Positions 1 through 12,259 of a stretch of DNA of 64,000 bases are shown piece by piece. Source of the DNA: Mauremys mutica (Eukaryota > Chordata > Testudines > Geoemydidae); assembly GCF_020497125.1 (NCBI RefSeq), contig NC_059081.1, positions 17,455,105-17,519,104 of the forward strand. Direction: 5' to 3'. The position numbers and the translations under genes are program-made. The notes beneath the pieces are model-generated. The model saw nothing but the letters and a program-made list of their open reading frames with translations, ran no database searches and was not told the origin of the DNA. Within the stretch, counting starts at the first letter, position 1, and the number at the start of each line of letters is the position of its first letter.

Positions 1-3000
1 TAGTCATCTTATTCTGCATTTTCTTTGATACAAAATAGAAATGACTGTTTTGTATTCTGCTTGCCTCCTTTCATTCTACCTGATACAGGGAATTAATAGA
101 ATCAAAGAGATTCAGACAATTGCAAACTTGATTTTTCAGGGTAGCCTGGTGGTTCTGTATGGAAATGCTGAAGGGAGCTGCAAATGGTCCCTTGGGCTGC
201 ATTTTGATTAGCTAGCTACTTGACTGCTACTTGAACTTTCCTAACATTGAACTGAATTCAGTAGTATGTTAATGGAAGATGGCAGCACAGCAGGTGTGAT
301 GAGAGGGGACCAGTACTGAAAAAGTTTAGTCTTTCTAAAATCATATTAATGCTTTGCAACTGAAGTTTCTGAAGTGTTAGAAAAGATGTTCACATTTTGG
401 AATGTTTTTAACTCTTAACTTATTGCTATTCCTGATAGTGCTTTCAGATCAAGCTGTAAATTTTTCTTTAAAGAAACCTTTTCAGATATGGAAGAAAAAT
501 GTGAATTAAGAGGCTGTATACTCTCATTATACTGATGTAGCCTCAACTTGAATGTAACATTCAACTTTAGTCACATGACTGCCAACTTCAGAACAGAAAC
601 AGTTCAGAGAAGGGCATCAGAAATGAGGCTTGAAGGAGAAGGACAGAGGGCTCATAAATTAAATTAAAAATAGGACTATTTGGTTAATAACTGAGAAGAA
701 TAAGAAAGAGCTAGCGGTATATACAAAATAGAGTAGAGAAGGCCAACCAGAAGTTACTGTTTCCTAGTAATAATACAAGAACAAGAAAACACTCAATAAA
801 AGGAAATATGTCAAAAGGAAATACTTTCTAACATCAGTTATGATTTAACCTGAGCAACTCATTGTCACAGGATATCGGAATAACAACATTTAGACTAGCA
901 TAAAAAGTTAAAGGGTCTATTGATCCTCAGGCTTCAGAGTATAATAATTGTCAGCTGGACATGGAAAGAAACTTTTTTGTACAATTTACAGTAATTTATG
1001 GAGATTTTCAGATAATCTCTGAAGCATCTGGCATTGGCCACTCTTGTGGGGGTTAGAGGGATCATTCGTGTTTGCTCGAGTATGACTATTTCCATGGTCT
1101 CATGGCTGCTTTTCATTTATTTTTTAGCAATTTTGCTCTCTAAGTAGAGTACTTTGACTATTCATTTTTATTAAATAACTCAATTCAACTGCATGTCTGT
1201 ACTACTTGTATAGACATAATTCAATGTACTATTCCTTGCAGTAGTGCACTGTTTTTAGAATATCTATCACTATTGCTCTCTCTGGTGTGGAAAATTAGAA
1301 AAACTGAGAGAATGGGTACTCCCACTATGAGCACATTATCTGCAGAGCTCACCCATTTCTAAGGCAGAGTCTACATATATTGCTAGTTATTAATGCTAAT
1401 GCAATACAGTGAAATCTGTCTTACATGATTAATTAAGACCAGAAAAATTAGTTCCTTAGTATAGTTGTGCTTTGGACCATGCAGTTACAGCCCCAAAGGT
1501 GTCTGCAACGCAGTATTGTAGGTCAAGTAGTCTGATTTTTATTGCAGGCCCTGACAAAGACATACATCTGTAAATCGGAGTTTAAAAAGGGCACTTGACT
1601 TTTAATTAAATTTAAAATGCTTGGAGTCCTCAAATATGACACTGTACCACTTTTAAAGTTTCTTCCATCTTGAGAGAGTTTACTGGTTCCAGTGGCATCC
1701 CCAACTTAAGTGATAGAAAATATTTCTCAAACCAATGAAAAGTGCCTTCTGTTTTAAAAGATTATCAATGCAGCTACTGTGCAAGGTCTTTAACATTAAG
1801 CAAAACTGAATGGGAAAGCTTGGGCTAACTTTACAGTCTGTTCAAGACAAAGGACTGACATCTGGAACTTCAGGTACTTCGTGCATTTACATGTAAACTA
1901 AAGCTTCAAATAAGATTAAGCTAAGGAAGAATCAGAAAAACTAAGCGCTGCATGATTTTTCCTCTTATCTACATTTATGACCTCCTGTGATTTTTACCAT
2001 GGTTCTGGCATGTAAATTGCAAAGGGAAACATTCTGTCCATTTTTTGAGTATTGTACACCAAAACCTTTCAATTTATTCCCAGGACTGTGACACCACCCG
2101 TACTTTATGAAACAGCTGTGATAGGGCGGAGTGTTCTGGGCACGAAAATAAGATTCCTATTCATGTCCAATTCTATGTTTGTGGTTTTTTCTTTTCTTTA
2201 TTGCATGACCACTTATGACATCTAATTTTGAGTGGAAAGCCACTTCCTCTGCACCTGGCATTCAAAAAAAAAAAAAAAACTATTGTAAAACTTTAAGGAA
2301 GTTAAACTATGAAAATAAAGATAACTTGATTTAAACCATGAAACGCATGAATATTCAGAGTTAAGGTTTAAACTCTCTTTGGTGAATGCCATTTTGATTA
2401 CGTGCTGTAGGACGTAGGCTAACGTAGATCATGGTTCTCAAACGTGACACATGCTCAGATAGTGTTAATCTTCATTTTAACCTTGAATTTACTTCCATTC
2501 AAGTTGGATCTTTCTCATAACTCTGCAATGGCTGCATTTAAAAAGTTCTTTCTACACTTACAGATATCACCCATTTCTGCTCGTATTCCCATTTTAAGGA
2601 TAAGGAGTATCACTAAAATAGTAATATCTCCAAATCTGGAATGAACTTCTTAAATGCACCCACTGTACACAGCCAATATATTACAGTGAACCATACTGGT
2701 TAGTATGGTAATGAACACATGATAAACTTGAAATCCACTCCATTTTTAAAAAGTGTAGGTCAGCTACTATCCTGTTCCCTTGACAATGTTTGTGGTGTTT
2801 TTTTCCTTCAGTGACTGTGTGACAGGTCCACACAAATAAAAAGGGAACCTGACCGTGGACAGGGAAACAGTAATGAAACATAACACAGAATGGTATAAAG
2901 ATGTCAGATGCACAAAAGTACTGGGGGAAAAGCAGACATACTTTTTTTCTGTAAACCCAGTTGGTGGTTATAGGTGTTTCTAATAGCAAATAAAAAATGT

Positions 3001-4326
3001 TCACATGACACATTTTTTAAGGCTGATTATTTTCTTTTAAATCATTGTCATTGTGTATGAAACACACAAGCCCTTGCAGTGGGCATGTTACTGTGGGGCA
3101 AGAGCTGAGGCCACACCCACTGGATGGTTCTGGGGCATCCTGTCAGCTAGTTGGGGTCCTCATCTTGGACAGCTTTTAACAAGTGCCACAATTGATCTGC
3201 TGCCATGCTGTGACATCTACAAAAAGTGACAGATGGAAATAGACCTCCTCTGCGCTACCTGACCTTTGTTATATGGCTTCACGATACCCCATTCAATGAT
3301 GTAACATTGCAGAAGTATCTGTCCTTTGACTGTGACAATTTTACATGACTAGATGTTTGTATTTCTTCCTTGACCTCAGCAGGTGATTAATTTATGCTCA
3401 GAAACAGGAGGATAAGTAATTCTTATTGTTTTTCAGCTAGCCAATAAGGGGTGTGTGCGTTATCCTATCCTCTTGTTTTGTATTATGGGAAAGACCAAAG
3501 AGGGAGCACCTAAATGGCTCTTTATGTACACCATTTATTTTTCTTGTACTGTTCTAACTAAAAAATACTGTTCTTTCAATCTTTCACGTGGGAGACCCTG
3601 TCATCGCTCTAGTATTTTCTGTTGCTGTATGCAGACTTTTTCTCTTTGTTTATTTTCCCCCTAGTGTCAAGATATTAATTCCTATAGTTTAAATTTAGAG
3701 CTAACCTATCTTGGCATTTTGTTCTTGCAGGGGATGCACAAACAGTACATAGAGTTCATGAAGACCAAAAAAAGACTGTTTAAGCAATAACTCCCAAATG
3801 TTTGCTGATTTTGGCATTAGAACAACCTTCAGGTTGTCTCTTCCGCCCTTGCCAGTAGGTGTCTGTGCAGTCAGTTGGAATTCCTACTGAGAGAGCGAGA
3901 GAGGGATGTAAAATATAAATAAAATCTAGGGATGTACAAACAGTTCAGATAAAATGCCAGCAGAAAAAGGAGGAGCAGAGGAAAGAGACTGGAGATGCAA
4001 TTACCATCAGTGCTGTTGCCCTAGGTTAGCATTTCTTTCATTCTCTAATAACAAATTTTCACTGCTTGCCTACTTCTTTGCTTTAATTCTGCTTGTGGTT
4101 ATAGCAGCCAGAAATATGAATTGGAGCACTGCAGAATAGATGCTGACGTCATTTTGTCATGGCAGTTTAAAGATAGTGCATCATTTTTTTGCTCTTCATG
4201 TACTTTCCCAGAGGTGCCCTAGAATATTGCATGAATGTCCATTTAAAACGGCTTTCAGTCTTCAAAAGAATTGAGTGGCGGTAATCTTCAGTGTTTATCT
4301 TTGTAGGATATTTATATACCTGCTGT
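1..4326. other. MGAT5 intron, no recognised feature
   Basis: AT-rich, unique-looking intronic DNA. Short open frames on both strands have no recognisable protein signature. The only simple sequence noted is a 16-base A run at 2264-2279. The segment probably holds very old, unrecognisable repeats. Confidence 0.6.
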
Positions 4327-4525
4327 TCTTCTTCGAGTGATTGCTCATGTGTATTCCACAATAGGTGTGTATGCTCGCCACGTGCACCAGTGCCGGAAGT
4401 TTTTCCCTTAGCAGTACCCGTAGGGAAGCTCCCTAGTGACCCCTGGAGTGGTACCTCCATGGCATGGTATAAGGGGCTATGTGCGCTCCTCCCACCCTCA
4501 GTTCCTTCTTGCCGCCAGTGAAGGT
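4327..4525. repeat. DIRS left inverted terminal repeat
   Basis: It begins ttcttcgagtgattgctc. It runs through the tracts caccagtgccggaagttttt and cctagtgacccctggag to cctcagttccttcttgcc. The reverse complement of about 9985-10150 matches most of it with scattered substitutions, which sets it opposite the right repeat. The first ~35 bases are outside the shared part and are mirrored instead in the internal complementary region at 9846-9882. Confidence 0.85.
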
Positions 4526-4599
4526 GCTTCAGAACTGCTTTGCTCCAGCTTTGCTGTAGCTCATCCCCAAAACTGCTTGTTCGTGTAGCGTGTGGTACC

Positions 4600-6745
4600 T
4601 ATAGTTAGTTAGTTGTTTAGTTTAGCTAGAGCGCCCAGGCTGGGGCGTGCCCCGGGTTTTAAGTCGTGCGACACTTGTAGGCGGTCTATGCCAGTGAGTG
4701 ATCTGCACGCAGACTGTTTACGCTGTCTGGGGGAAACTCATCTCGGCAATCGCTGCAAGATTTGCAAGTCGTTTAAGCCTTGGACAAAGAGAAAGGGGGA
4801 CATTAGGCTCCGGGCTATTCGGATGGAGTTGGCGCTGACCCCGGTTCGGCGCGCTGCTCCGAGTCATCACCAGGTACCGCAGTGTTGGTTCATAGCAACC
4901 CTTCGGTGCCATCGACTAGTCAGCACCGCTCCCCATCCACGGGGCACACCAAGAAGGCTAGGAAGAGGCCTTCTTCACTATGGCACCGGAGTAAACCCGG
5001 GCAGAGGCTAGACCCATGTTAGGCAGTCCTTGATCCCCACCGGCCTCTAGGCCTCCAACTCAAGTCGAGCGGAGAGCCCAGCCCATTCGGAGCAGGCCTC
5101 CCCCGATGTCTGGATGCCCTCCACACTGGAGGCCCTGAAGGCGGCCCAGGATGTTATGTCCATGCCAGTAACAGGAGCACAACCGTTGTCGGCCCCGCAC
5201 TCCAGAGGCAAGTTGCCGCTGGGATCTCCGCAGTCACCCCTGGTTCAGTACTGGTCTCAGTCGAGGGAACATTCCTGACGCCGTTCACCACCCAGCATCC
5301 ATTCAAGGCAGAGTTCACATGGATCGCACTCGGCGCCCACCAGGCTGTCTGGTTGGGTTCTGTCTGACCGACACTCTCGGCATCACTCCGCCTCGAGGAG
5401 TGAACACCGATGGGACCAAGGCAGACGTTGTCTCAGAGAGGCTATCGCAGCCGGTCACGGCACGAATGTCAACGTCATTCCCGTTCATCGTCCCACTCCA
5501 GGACCCTGCCACGGCACTGCCTCCGCAGCCCCGGGCGTCAATCGCCAGCATCTTGCCTTCGCACGTCCGCCCGCTGGAGCCGATTGCGGAGAAGCTGTTA
5601 CCAATGGTACCGGTCCTCCACGTTGGGATCGCGGTCCCTTGATCGGCATCAGTCCTGGTGCCACCGCTCCTCCCAGTCCAGGGACAGCGGCAGGTCGTAT
5701 GTCAGCCCGGCCTCCCTTCGTAGTCGTCCATCGATGGGCCAGGCCAGCCAGGCCAAACAGATGGCTCCGTCGGTGCCACAGCAGGTGCAGTGGCACTCAG
5801 CACCATGGCCAGCCCAATGGTATCAGTGAGCACCATGGCCCCTGACGCGGCCCTCGGTGAGGGCTCACTCGGTGACTGGAGCCTCAGAAGGACCATCGGC
5901 CTCCCTCTCCAGACCTCCAAGGAAGGAGTTGGAGAGACGTACATCCTTGGCACCATGCCCAGAGACCTACCAGGTGGTGGACCCTCCGGTGCTGGTGGAC
6001 ACACAAAGTACTGCGCCGGCCTCCTCACCTTCCCGAGATGAGGCAATTACGGCCCCTTCTCCCTCCCTCCCACAGGAGGACTTCAGGACCCACCAAGGAC
6101 TCCCTGTTTAATGTACTGTTCTCCTCGGTACCGGGCAGGGTGGCCTTGCCTTTCCACAAAGGGGTGGCGAACCCTGGCCTCATTGGCCCCCATCTCTAAG
6201 AGAGCGGAACACAAGTCTTTAGTACCTGCCAAGGGGCATGAATATTTATACACTCACCCTGCTCCTAACTCCCTGGTGGTCGAGTCGGTCAACCACAGGA
6301 AATGGCAGGGCCAACCAGCCCCTACCCTGAAAAATAAAGATTTAAGGAGGCTGGACTCATTTGGAAGAAAAATGTATTCATCCTTGAGCTTCCAGTTACG
6401 TGTGGTGAACCACCAGGCTCTCCTGGGCCGATATGAGTTCAATCTGTGGGGCTCTCTGCCCAAGTTCAAGGACTCCCTCCAGGAGCACGACAGGAAGGAG
6501 TTCAAAGCACTGGTGGAGAAGCGCACAGCAGCTGCCAAGGCTACCCTGCAGGCAGCGGACATTGAGGCGTGGTTCGTGGCCTCTGTGGTGTCCATGGGAA
6601 GGACGTCATGGCTTCTGCTCTCTGGGCTGTCCAGCGAGGCGCAGACCTCCCTGCAGGACCTCCCGTTTGATGGCAAAGCTCTGTTTGCAGAACAAACAGA
6701 TACAAAGCTGCATGGCCCGCAAGACTCCTGCAGGACTCTCTAGAC
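4600..6745 (+). pseudogene. DIRS Gag-like region, frameshifted
   Basis: The N-terminal part (from about 4613) carries a Cys/His cluster: CDTC, then DCLRCLGETH, then CKIC. A proline/serine-rich middle (about 5000-6100) is open only in overlapping fragments because of frameshifts. The C-terminal part (6300-6743) reads RRLDSFGRKMYSS, then AKATLQAADIEAW, then LQDLPFDGKALFAEQTD. The same tract appears in degraded form in the second DIRS copy at about 54850 (DLPFDGLNLFAA). Function as a DIRS nucleocapsid protein is inferred from position and from this shared motif. The region is not translatable as one protein. Confidence 0.75.
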
Positions 6746-7016
6746 TCTGGGTCTCTGTCTTCCAGCTACAGCTAAACCTAAGTTCAAGCCACAGGACACT
6801 CCTACTCAGGCCACACATTCAAAATACGAGACCGCTTATAAGAAGTTGCGGGACTATAAGAGGCGCTCACAGATGCAGTCTCGGCCTGCCCCCCAGCCTG
6901 GGTCCTCCAAGGGCAAGCAAGTGGGGAAAAGGCAGTTTTGACGGGATGCCCAGGGGCACCCTGCCAGTTCTTATCAGGGATCCACCCTCAATAAAGCTTC
7001 CCTTCTCCAGTCGGTT

Positions 7017-8353
7017 GTGTGCTTTCCTCCCGGAGTGGTTGGGGCTGACCTTGGACTGATGGGTCCTCAACACCATCTCCTGGGGGATTCCTTGCATGAG
7101 GCTCTGCTCAAGCAGGAGGTGGGGCAGCTCCTGGGCCTAGGAGCGGTGAAAGCGGTACTGGGGGAATTCAAAGGCAAGGGGTACTACTCCCGCTATTTCC
7201 TTATCCTGAAGGCCAAAGGGGGGCTCAAGCCCATCTTGCACCTATGAGGCCTGAACCAGTACATAGTGAATCTCAAGTTCTGCATGGTCTCCTTGGCCTC
7301 CATCATCCCCTCCCCAGATCCTGGGGACTGGTATGCCGCCCTCAGTCTGCAGGATGCGTACTTCCACATTCATATTTTGAAGGGGCACAGACGCTTCCTC
7401 CATTTCATGGTGGGGCAGGAACACTAACAATTTATGGTCCTCCCGTCTGGCCTGTCCACTGCCCCCCAGGGTATTCACGAAATGTATGTCGGTGGTGGCG
7501 GCCTACCTCAGGTGCCGGGGGGTCCAGATCTTGCCCTATCTGGATGACTGGTTGGTCAAGGGCAGCTCCCAGTTGCAAGTGCAGGATCAGGTGGCACTCC
7601 TTCTGTCCACATGCACCACTTTGGGCCTGTTGGTAAACAACACCAAATCCATGTTCATCCCAATACAACGCATAGAATTTATTGGGGCAGTCCTGGATGC
7701 CTCATCGATCAGAGCCTCCCTCCCATCGGACAGGTTCGAGACCCTGAAGGGGTTCATCGACACAGTCACAAGGTTTCCGGTGACAACAGCCAGAGCTCCA
7801 GCTCTTGGGTCACATGTTGGCATGCACATATGTGGTCCATCATGCCGGACTCAGGATGAGGCCCCTCCAGCTCTGGTTGGTCTCAGAGTTCTTCCAGGGC
7901 AGGGGACAGGATGGACAAAGTCCTCACAGTGCCTGAGCCAGTGATCACCTCCCTACGGTGGTGGTCCTCCCTGAGAAACATACTCCAAGGGGTCCCGTTC
8001 AGGGGCGGGGCCCCGTCACTGGAACTGGTGTCTGACACATCGGACCTGGGATGGGGGGCCCATGTGGGGAACATTCCGATCCAAGGTCTGTGATCGGCTC
8101 AGGATCTGACCCTCCACATAAACATCAAGATGCTCAGGGCGGTACGGCTGGTGTGCATGGCCTTCCGCTTGCACTTGGAGGGCCGGGTGGTCAGGGTCCT
8201 CACAGACAACATGGCCTCGATGTTCTACATCAACAGGCAAGGCGAGGCCCAATCCTCTGCCCTCTGCTGCAAAGCCCTCAGGCTGTGGGACTTTTGTATA
8301 GCCCATGACATCTGTCTACAGGCCTTCCATCTGCTGGGCGCCTGGAACGCTTG
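7017..8353 (+). pseudogene. DIRS reverse transcriptase and RNase H, broken
   Basis: In order: the N-terminal fingers (GKGYYSRYFLILKAKGGLKP) end at a TGA at 7244-7246, where a CGA arginine would fit. The palm A-type motif (LQDAYFHI) follows. After a frameshift comes the active-site box YLDD at 7537-7548 within PYLDDWLVKG. RNase H signatures follow as SDTSDLGWGAH (about 8029-8061) and LTDNMASMFYINRQG (about 8198-8242). YLDDWL is typical of DIRS reverse transcriptases, compared with YXDD or FADD in other classes. The several frames and stops mean it is inactive. Confidence 0.88.
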
Positions 8354-8789
8354 AGCAGGGACTTCTCTCAGCACGAGTGGTCTCTCCACCCAGAGATGGT
8401 GCAGATTTTTCCAAGTGTGAGGAACTCCCCAGGTTGACCTGTTTGCAACCCGGTAGAACCATTGCTGTCTCTGGTTCTGCTCCAGGGGGCAGGCTGGGGG
8501 GGGGCACTATCTCCGATGCCTTCCTCTTGTCCTGGTCAAGCCAGTTTCTCCATGCCTTTCCCCCATTCCCGCTGATCGGCAAGGTCCTGGAAAAGATAGA
8601 CGGACAAGGCCCGGGTCCTTCTCATTACCCCGGGATGGCCCAGGCAGCATTGGTACGGAACCCTCATGGGCCTGGTGGTTGCTGCACTGTGGCCGTTGCC
8701 ATCCTGCCCAGACCTGCTCTCCCAGGGCTGCCTCCTCCACCCCAGCCTAACGGCACTCCACCTCATGGCGTGGCTGCTCAATGGTTAGG

Positions 8790-9807
8790 CAGGGAGGAAA
8801 GGACGTGCTCAGAAGGGGTTCAGCGCATTCTCCTAGAAAGCAGGCAGCCCTCCGCATGCCGAGCCTACTTGGCAAAGTGGTCTCAGTTTTCCAGATGGGC
8901 GGACGAGTGGGACATTTCCCCAGTGGCCGCCCCGATCCAGTTTATTCTGGACTACCTCCTTTACCTTAGAGCCCAGGCCTAGCGCCCTGGTCAGTCAGGG
9001 TGCACCTGGCGACCATATCAGCCTTCCATCCGCCGGTGCAGGGCCACATGATATTCTCCCATGCTATGACTGGCCAATTCCTTAAGGGGTTGCATCGTCT
9101 CTTCCCGTATGTTAGGCCCCCAGTCCCACAGTGGGACCTAAACCTGGTGTTGGCTTGTCTCACGGGGCCCACGTTTGAGCCGCTAGCCATATGCTCCTGG
9201 TCACGCCTCTCGTGGAAGGTAGCCTTCCTGGTTGCAATCACGTCGGCTAGGTGGGTCTCAGAACTCAGGGCCCTGACCTCCAACCCCCCGTGTTTCATAA
9301 AGATAAGGTCCAGCTCCACCCACACCCTTTGTTCCTCCCAAAGGTGGTCTCCACCTATCACATGGGTCAGGACATTTTTCTGCCGGTCCCAAACCCCATT
9401 CGTCCAGTGAGGAGCGCCGCCTCCACACACTGGATGTGAGACGGGCTCTGGCTTTTTACCTGGAGTGGACTAAGACATTCAGAAAGTCATCGCAACTGTT
9501 CATCGCCTCGGCCAAGCACGTGAAAGGTCGGCCGATCTCCACTCAGCGGCTCTCCAACTGTATCACCTCATGCATCCGTACCTATTATGACCTGGCGGGA
9601 AACCCTCCGCCACCAATTGTGAAGGCGCACTTGACTAGGGCACAGGCCTTGTTGGCTGCCTTTTTGGCCCACGTCCCCATTCCGGACATTTGTAGGGATG
9701 CCACGTGGTCTTCAGTTCACATGTTCACCTCGCATTATGCGATTGTCTCTCAGACCAGGGAGGATGCCAGGTTCAGCAGAGCCATTCTCTGTCCTGAGAG
9801 TTTGTGA
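8790..9807 (+). pseudogene. DIRS tyrosine recombinase, inactivated
   Basis: The N-terminal core-binding part reads VQRILLESRQPSACRAYLAK and WSQFSRWADEWDI. The catalytic part has box I TSARWVSEL, in which the expected catalytic arginine is Trp (codon TGG at 9252-9254). Box II is HLTR at 9628-9639, and the nucleophile tyrosine lies in FTSHYAI at 9736-9738. The frame changes between 8982, 9000 and 9436. CGG to TGG is a typical methyl-CpG decay change, so the loss probably happened after insertion. Confidence 0.85.
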
Positions 9808-9842
9808 ACTCCTTCCCACCTCCAGCAGATATAGCTTGGAAT

Positions 9843-9955
9843 CGCCTATTGTGGAATGTACATGAGCAATCACTCAAAGAATAAAAGACAGTTACTTTTT
9901 CCGTAACTGGCGTTCTTCGAGATGTGTTGCTCATGTCTATTCCGCATCCCGCTCT
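9843..9955. repeat. DIRS internal complementary region (circle-junction template)
   Basis: The left half (about 9846-9883) is the reverse complement of the first ~37 bases of the left terminal repeat (ctattgtgg...caatcactcaaagaa). The right half (about 9885-9945) is the reverse complement of the outer end of the right terminal repeat (aaaagacagttac, then gttcttcgagatgtgttg). The two halves abut, as they would at a circular joint of the two element ends. In the DIRS replication model this region templates completion of the circle. Confidence 0.85.
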
Positions 9956-10195
9956 CCTTTCTCTCTGTCTGAGTTGTCTGGCAAGAAGGAACTGAGGGTT
10001 GGGGAGCACACAGCACTCCTTAAACCGCACCAATGAGATACAACTCCAAGGGTCACTAGGGCAGTCCCCTACGGGCACTGCTAGGGGAAAAACTTCCAGC
10101 ACTGGTGCACGTGACGAGCACGCACACCTATTGTGGAACAGACATCAGCAACACATCTTGAAGAACACCAGTTACAGGAAAGGTAACTGTCTTTT
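9956..10195. repeat. DIRS right inverted terminal repeat
   Basis: Inverted relative to 4327-4525: caagaaggaactgaggg and gtcactagggcagtcc pair with their counterparts on the left. It carries an extra outer extension, gaagaacaccagttacagg to gtaactgtctttt, absent from the left end. Non-identical outer ends are typical of DIRS elements. Confidence 0.85.
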
Positions 10196-10677
10196 CTTGC
10201 TTCAGTAGCACGAGTTCAGGGACTTGAGAAAGACAAGGAAAATGGATATCTACAGTATGTAGAAGTCTCCTCTCCTGCCTTTCTGCCTCTTGTCTTTTTT
10301 TCTTCTGTCAAAAAAAGCCACCACTGCTAAAGTCATGTCCCACCACTCTGAGGCTCCCACTCATTCACTTTTGTTTAGAATTCCTCATTGGTTGCTAAAA
10401 ACAGAAGTGTTTATTGTAAAAATACATATGTTGAATGGCTAGACCATTTTCCATCTTAATCCTGACCATCTAAAACTGTGAAGTTTTAAACTTAAACTAG
10501 TTCTAACTTCTTTTAGTGCATAATGCTGTGCAATATTAAATATTCTCATCTTAAAAAAAAAAAATCCTGCAGGAGTTGAAGGCACACAGTACCTGGTAGG
10601 ATCAGACTCTAAGTCTTTAAAATAGACTTGAGAGACTCTTGAATTCCTGCAAATGCTCATACACCTTTCTTACAAGT
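10196..10677. other. Intronic DNA, nothing recognised
   Basis: Ordinary AT-rich intron between the DIRS right end and a hAT-like element, with an A run near 10553-10564. No coding or repeat signature is seen. Confidence 0.55.
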
Positions 10678-10990
10678 CAGGGATAGGCAACCTCTGGCAC
10701 GGGTGCAAAAGGCGGCATGCGAGCTGATTTTCAGTGGCACTCACACTGCCTGGGTCCTGGCCACTGGTCTGGGGCGGGCTCTGCATTTTAATTTAATTTT
10801 AAATGAAGCTTCTTAAACATTTAAAAAACCTTATTTACTTTACATACAACAATAGTTTAGTTATATATTATAGAGTTATAGAAAGAGACCTTATAAAAAT
10901 GTTAAAATATATTACTGGCATGCGAAACCTTAAATTAGAGTGAATAAAGGATGACTCAGCACACCACTTCTGAAAGGTTGCCGACCCCTG
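10678..10990. mobile_element. Non-autonomous hAT-like DNA transposon
   Basis: The left end CAGGGATAGGCAACCT and the right end AGGTTGCCGACCCCTG form ~16-bp terminal inverted repeats. Flanks ttacaagt (10670-10677) and ttataagt (10991-10998) agree at 7 of 8 bases as an 8-bp target duplication. The 313-bp interior is AT-rich and encodes nothing. hAT membership rests on the CAGGG termini and the 8-bp duplication. Confidence 0.85.
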
Positions 10991-10998
10991 TTATAAGT

Positions 10999-11317
10999 CC
11001 CTGCTAGTGGGAAGGCAGCAGACATCAGTATCACAAAAGAAATGTCATGAGATATACTAGTCAAAGTGTGAAATTCAGACAGATCTGTGTGCACATCCTG
11101 GTAGTGATCTGCCTCACTATACAATCTATGCATGTTTGCACCTTTTCAATGTTATGTTAGTGTACAAATGTGTAATATGTGATAGCCAAAACCCTGATAG
11201 AAACAGCATACAAGAACAATTGTATACTATATGAATGTAAAGCACGCTTCTATCAGATCTGTAGTTCTACCTTTATAAAAATGTTCATTATCATCGGTTA
11301 CACTGAGAGCATAAGGA
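10999..11317. other. Intronic DNA, nothing recognised
   Basis: No coding, RNA or repeat signature is visible between the hAT-like element and the PLE scrap. Confidence 0.5.
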
Positions 11318-11510
11318 AAGAGCACATGTCTATCACAGCATGTGGTGTACCTCATCCACTGTGCTAAGTGCCCAAAAAACAACTATGTGGATGAAAGAGA
11401 TAATCGCTAGGCTGTCTAATGAACTCACACAGAAAAATTACATTGCCTCACCCACCTTGTGTCTCTAATATCCGGGGACCAACATGGCTACAACACTATA
11501 ATCAGCAGTG
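11318..11510 (+). mobile_element. Penelope-like element scrap (GIY-YIG region joined to 3' end)
   Basis: In one frame about 11341-11394 reads VVYLIHCAKCPKNNYVDE, which fits the GIY-YIG plus CxxC pattern of PLE endonucleases. After a frameshift MNSHRKI follows. The sequence then jumps to cctcacccaccttgtgtctc and ggaccaacatggctacaac, which I recognise from memory as the 3' end of a widespread reptile PLE. It is an internally deleted, dead copy of a lineage different from the one at 46340. No target duplication was located. Confidence 0.6.
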
Positions 11511-12248
11511 GAAGATATCAAAATGCCATCTGAAATGGAAACTCCACAACATGAAGAAAAGGAAGCCAAACTTAAGACATCTGCTTCCTGAGCAAATGCA
11601 AGAAACAAATCATGATCACCAGAAGACTCACCATCTATAACCCTGAGAGTACTACATATAACTCCAAATATGCCGAAAAGGTCTGCAGAAGGAGTTCACG
11701 TTTCAGTGTGGACTATTTCAGCTGGTGCACTGCTCAGTCTTGGCAGAGATAAAATTGGAGCACAGTATTTGATGCGTTTCTTAAAGACTGAGATGCTGGA
11801 TTCATGTGATTACAAGAGAATCCCAGATTTCATTAAAAAATAAAAGTTTCTAACCCTCATGATGGCAGAGAAATGCTTTAAAAATGTGAATACTAAAGGT
11901 TATGACACCAGCATACAAACAGAAAGAACACAAGTTACTTTTTAAAATCTCATGGTTTTGTGAGGGCATGGCTCATGAATTTTGAATGTTTGAGCTTCGC
12001 AGTATAAGTTATCTCCTACAGAAGCATATTGGATGAGCACATCTATTCAGTGAGTAACAGTACTGAAATTCTAGATGGGAATGTACCTCTAAAAGAAATA
12101 CAACCTTCCTGACCACAGAAAAATACTTTTCCAGAAAGCATTCCACTTTTGATATTGTACTCATCATAACTTCCAGTTGCAATCTACTCATATATGAGTG
12201 TGTCAGGATTTGAAAGGGGGACGGGGGGGAAACCCTTAAAAACATAGT
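11511..12248. other. Intronic DNA, nothing recognised
   Basis: Short frames on both strands look random. No repeat was recognised up to the target duplication of the fold-back PLE at 12249. Confidence 0.5.
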
Positions 12249-12259
12249 CCAGTATTATA

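Larger units (their letters stand above)
4327..10195 (+). mobile_element. DIRS-type (tyrosine recombinase) retrotransposon, nearly full length, decayed
   Basis: The layout is inverted terminal repeat, Gag-like region, reverse transcriptase with RNase H, tyrosine recombinase, internal complementary region, inverted terminal repeat. There is no integrase, no protease signature and no direct LTR. This is the DIRS architecture, in which a recombinase inserts a circular intermediate, so no target duplication is expected and none is seen. Stops and frameshifts in each coding block show that the copy is dead. It lies in the sense orientation of MGAT5, in an intron. The outer limits are good to a few bases, because the left end and the internal complementary region diverge near 4327. 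Confidence 0.9.

Noticed and set aside
5315..6111. Many overlapping frames on both strands
   Set aside because: GC-rich, frameshifted DIRS Gag region. At most one frame at a time corresponds to the ancestral protein, and none is a host gene.
11540..11640. Lysine/histidine-rich open frame downstream of the PLE scrap
   Set aside because: Continues from a PLE fragment into unrecognised AT-rich DNA; there is no sign of a real protein.
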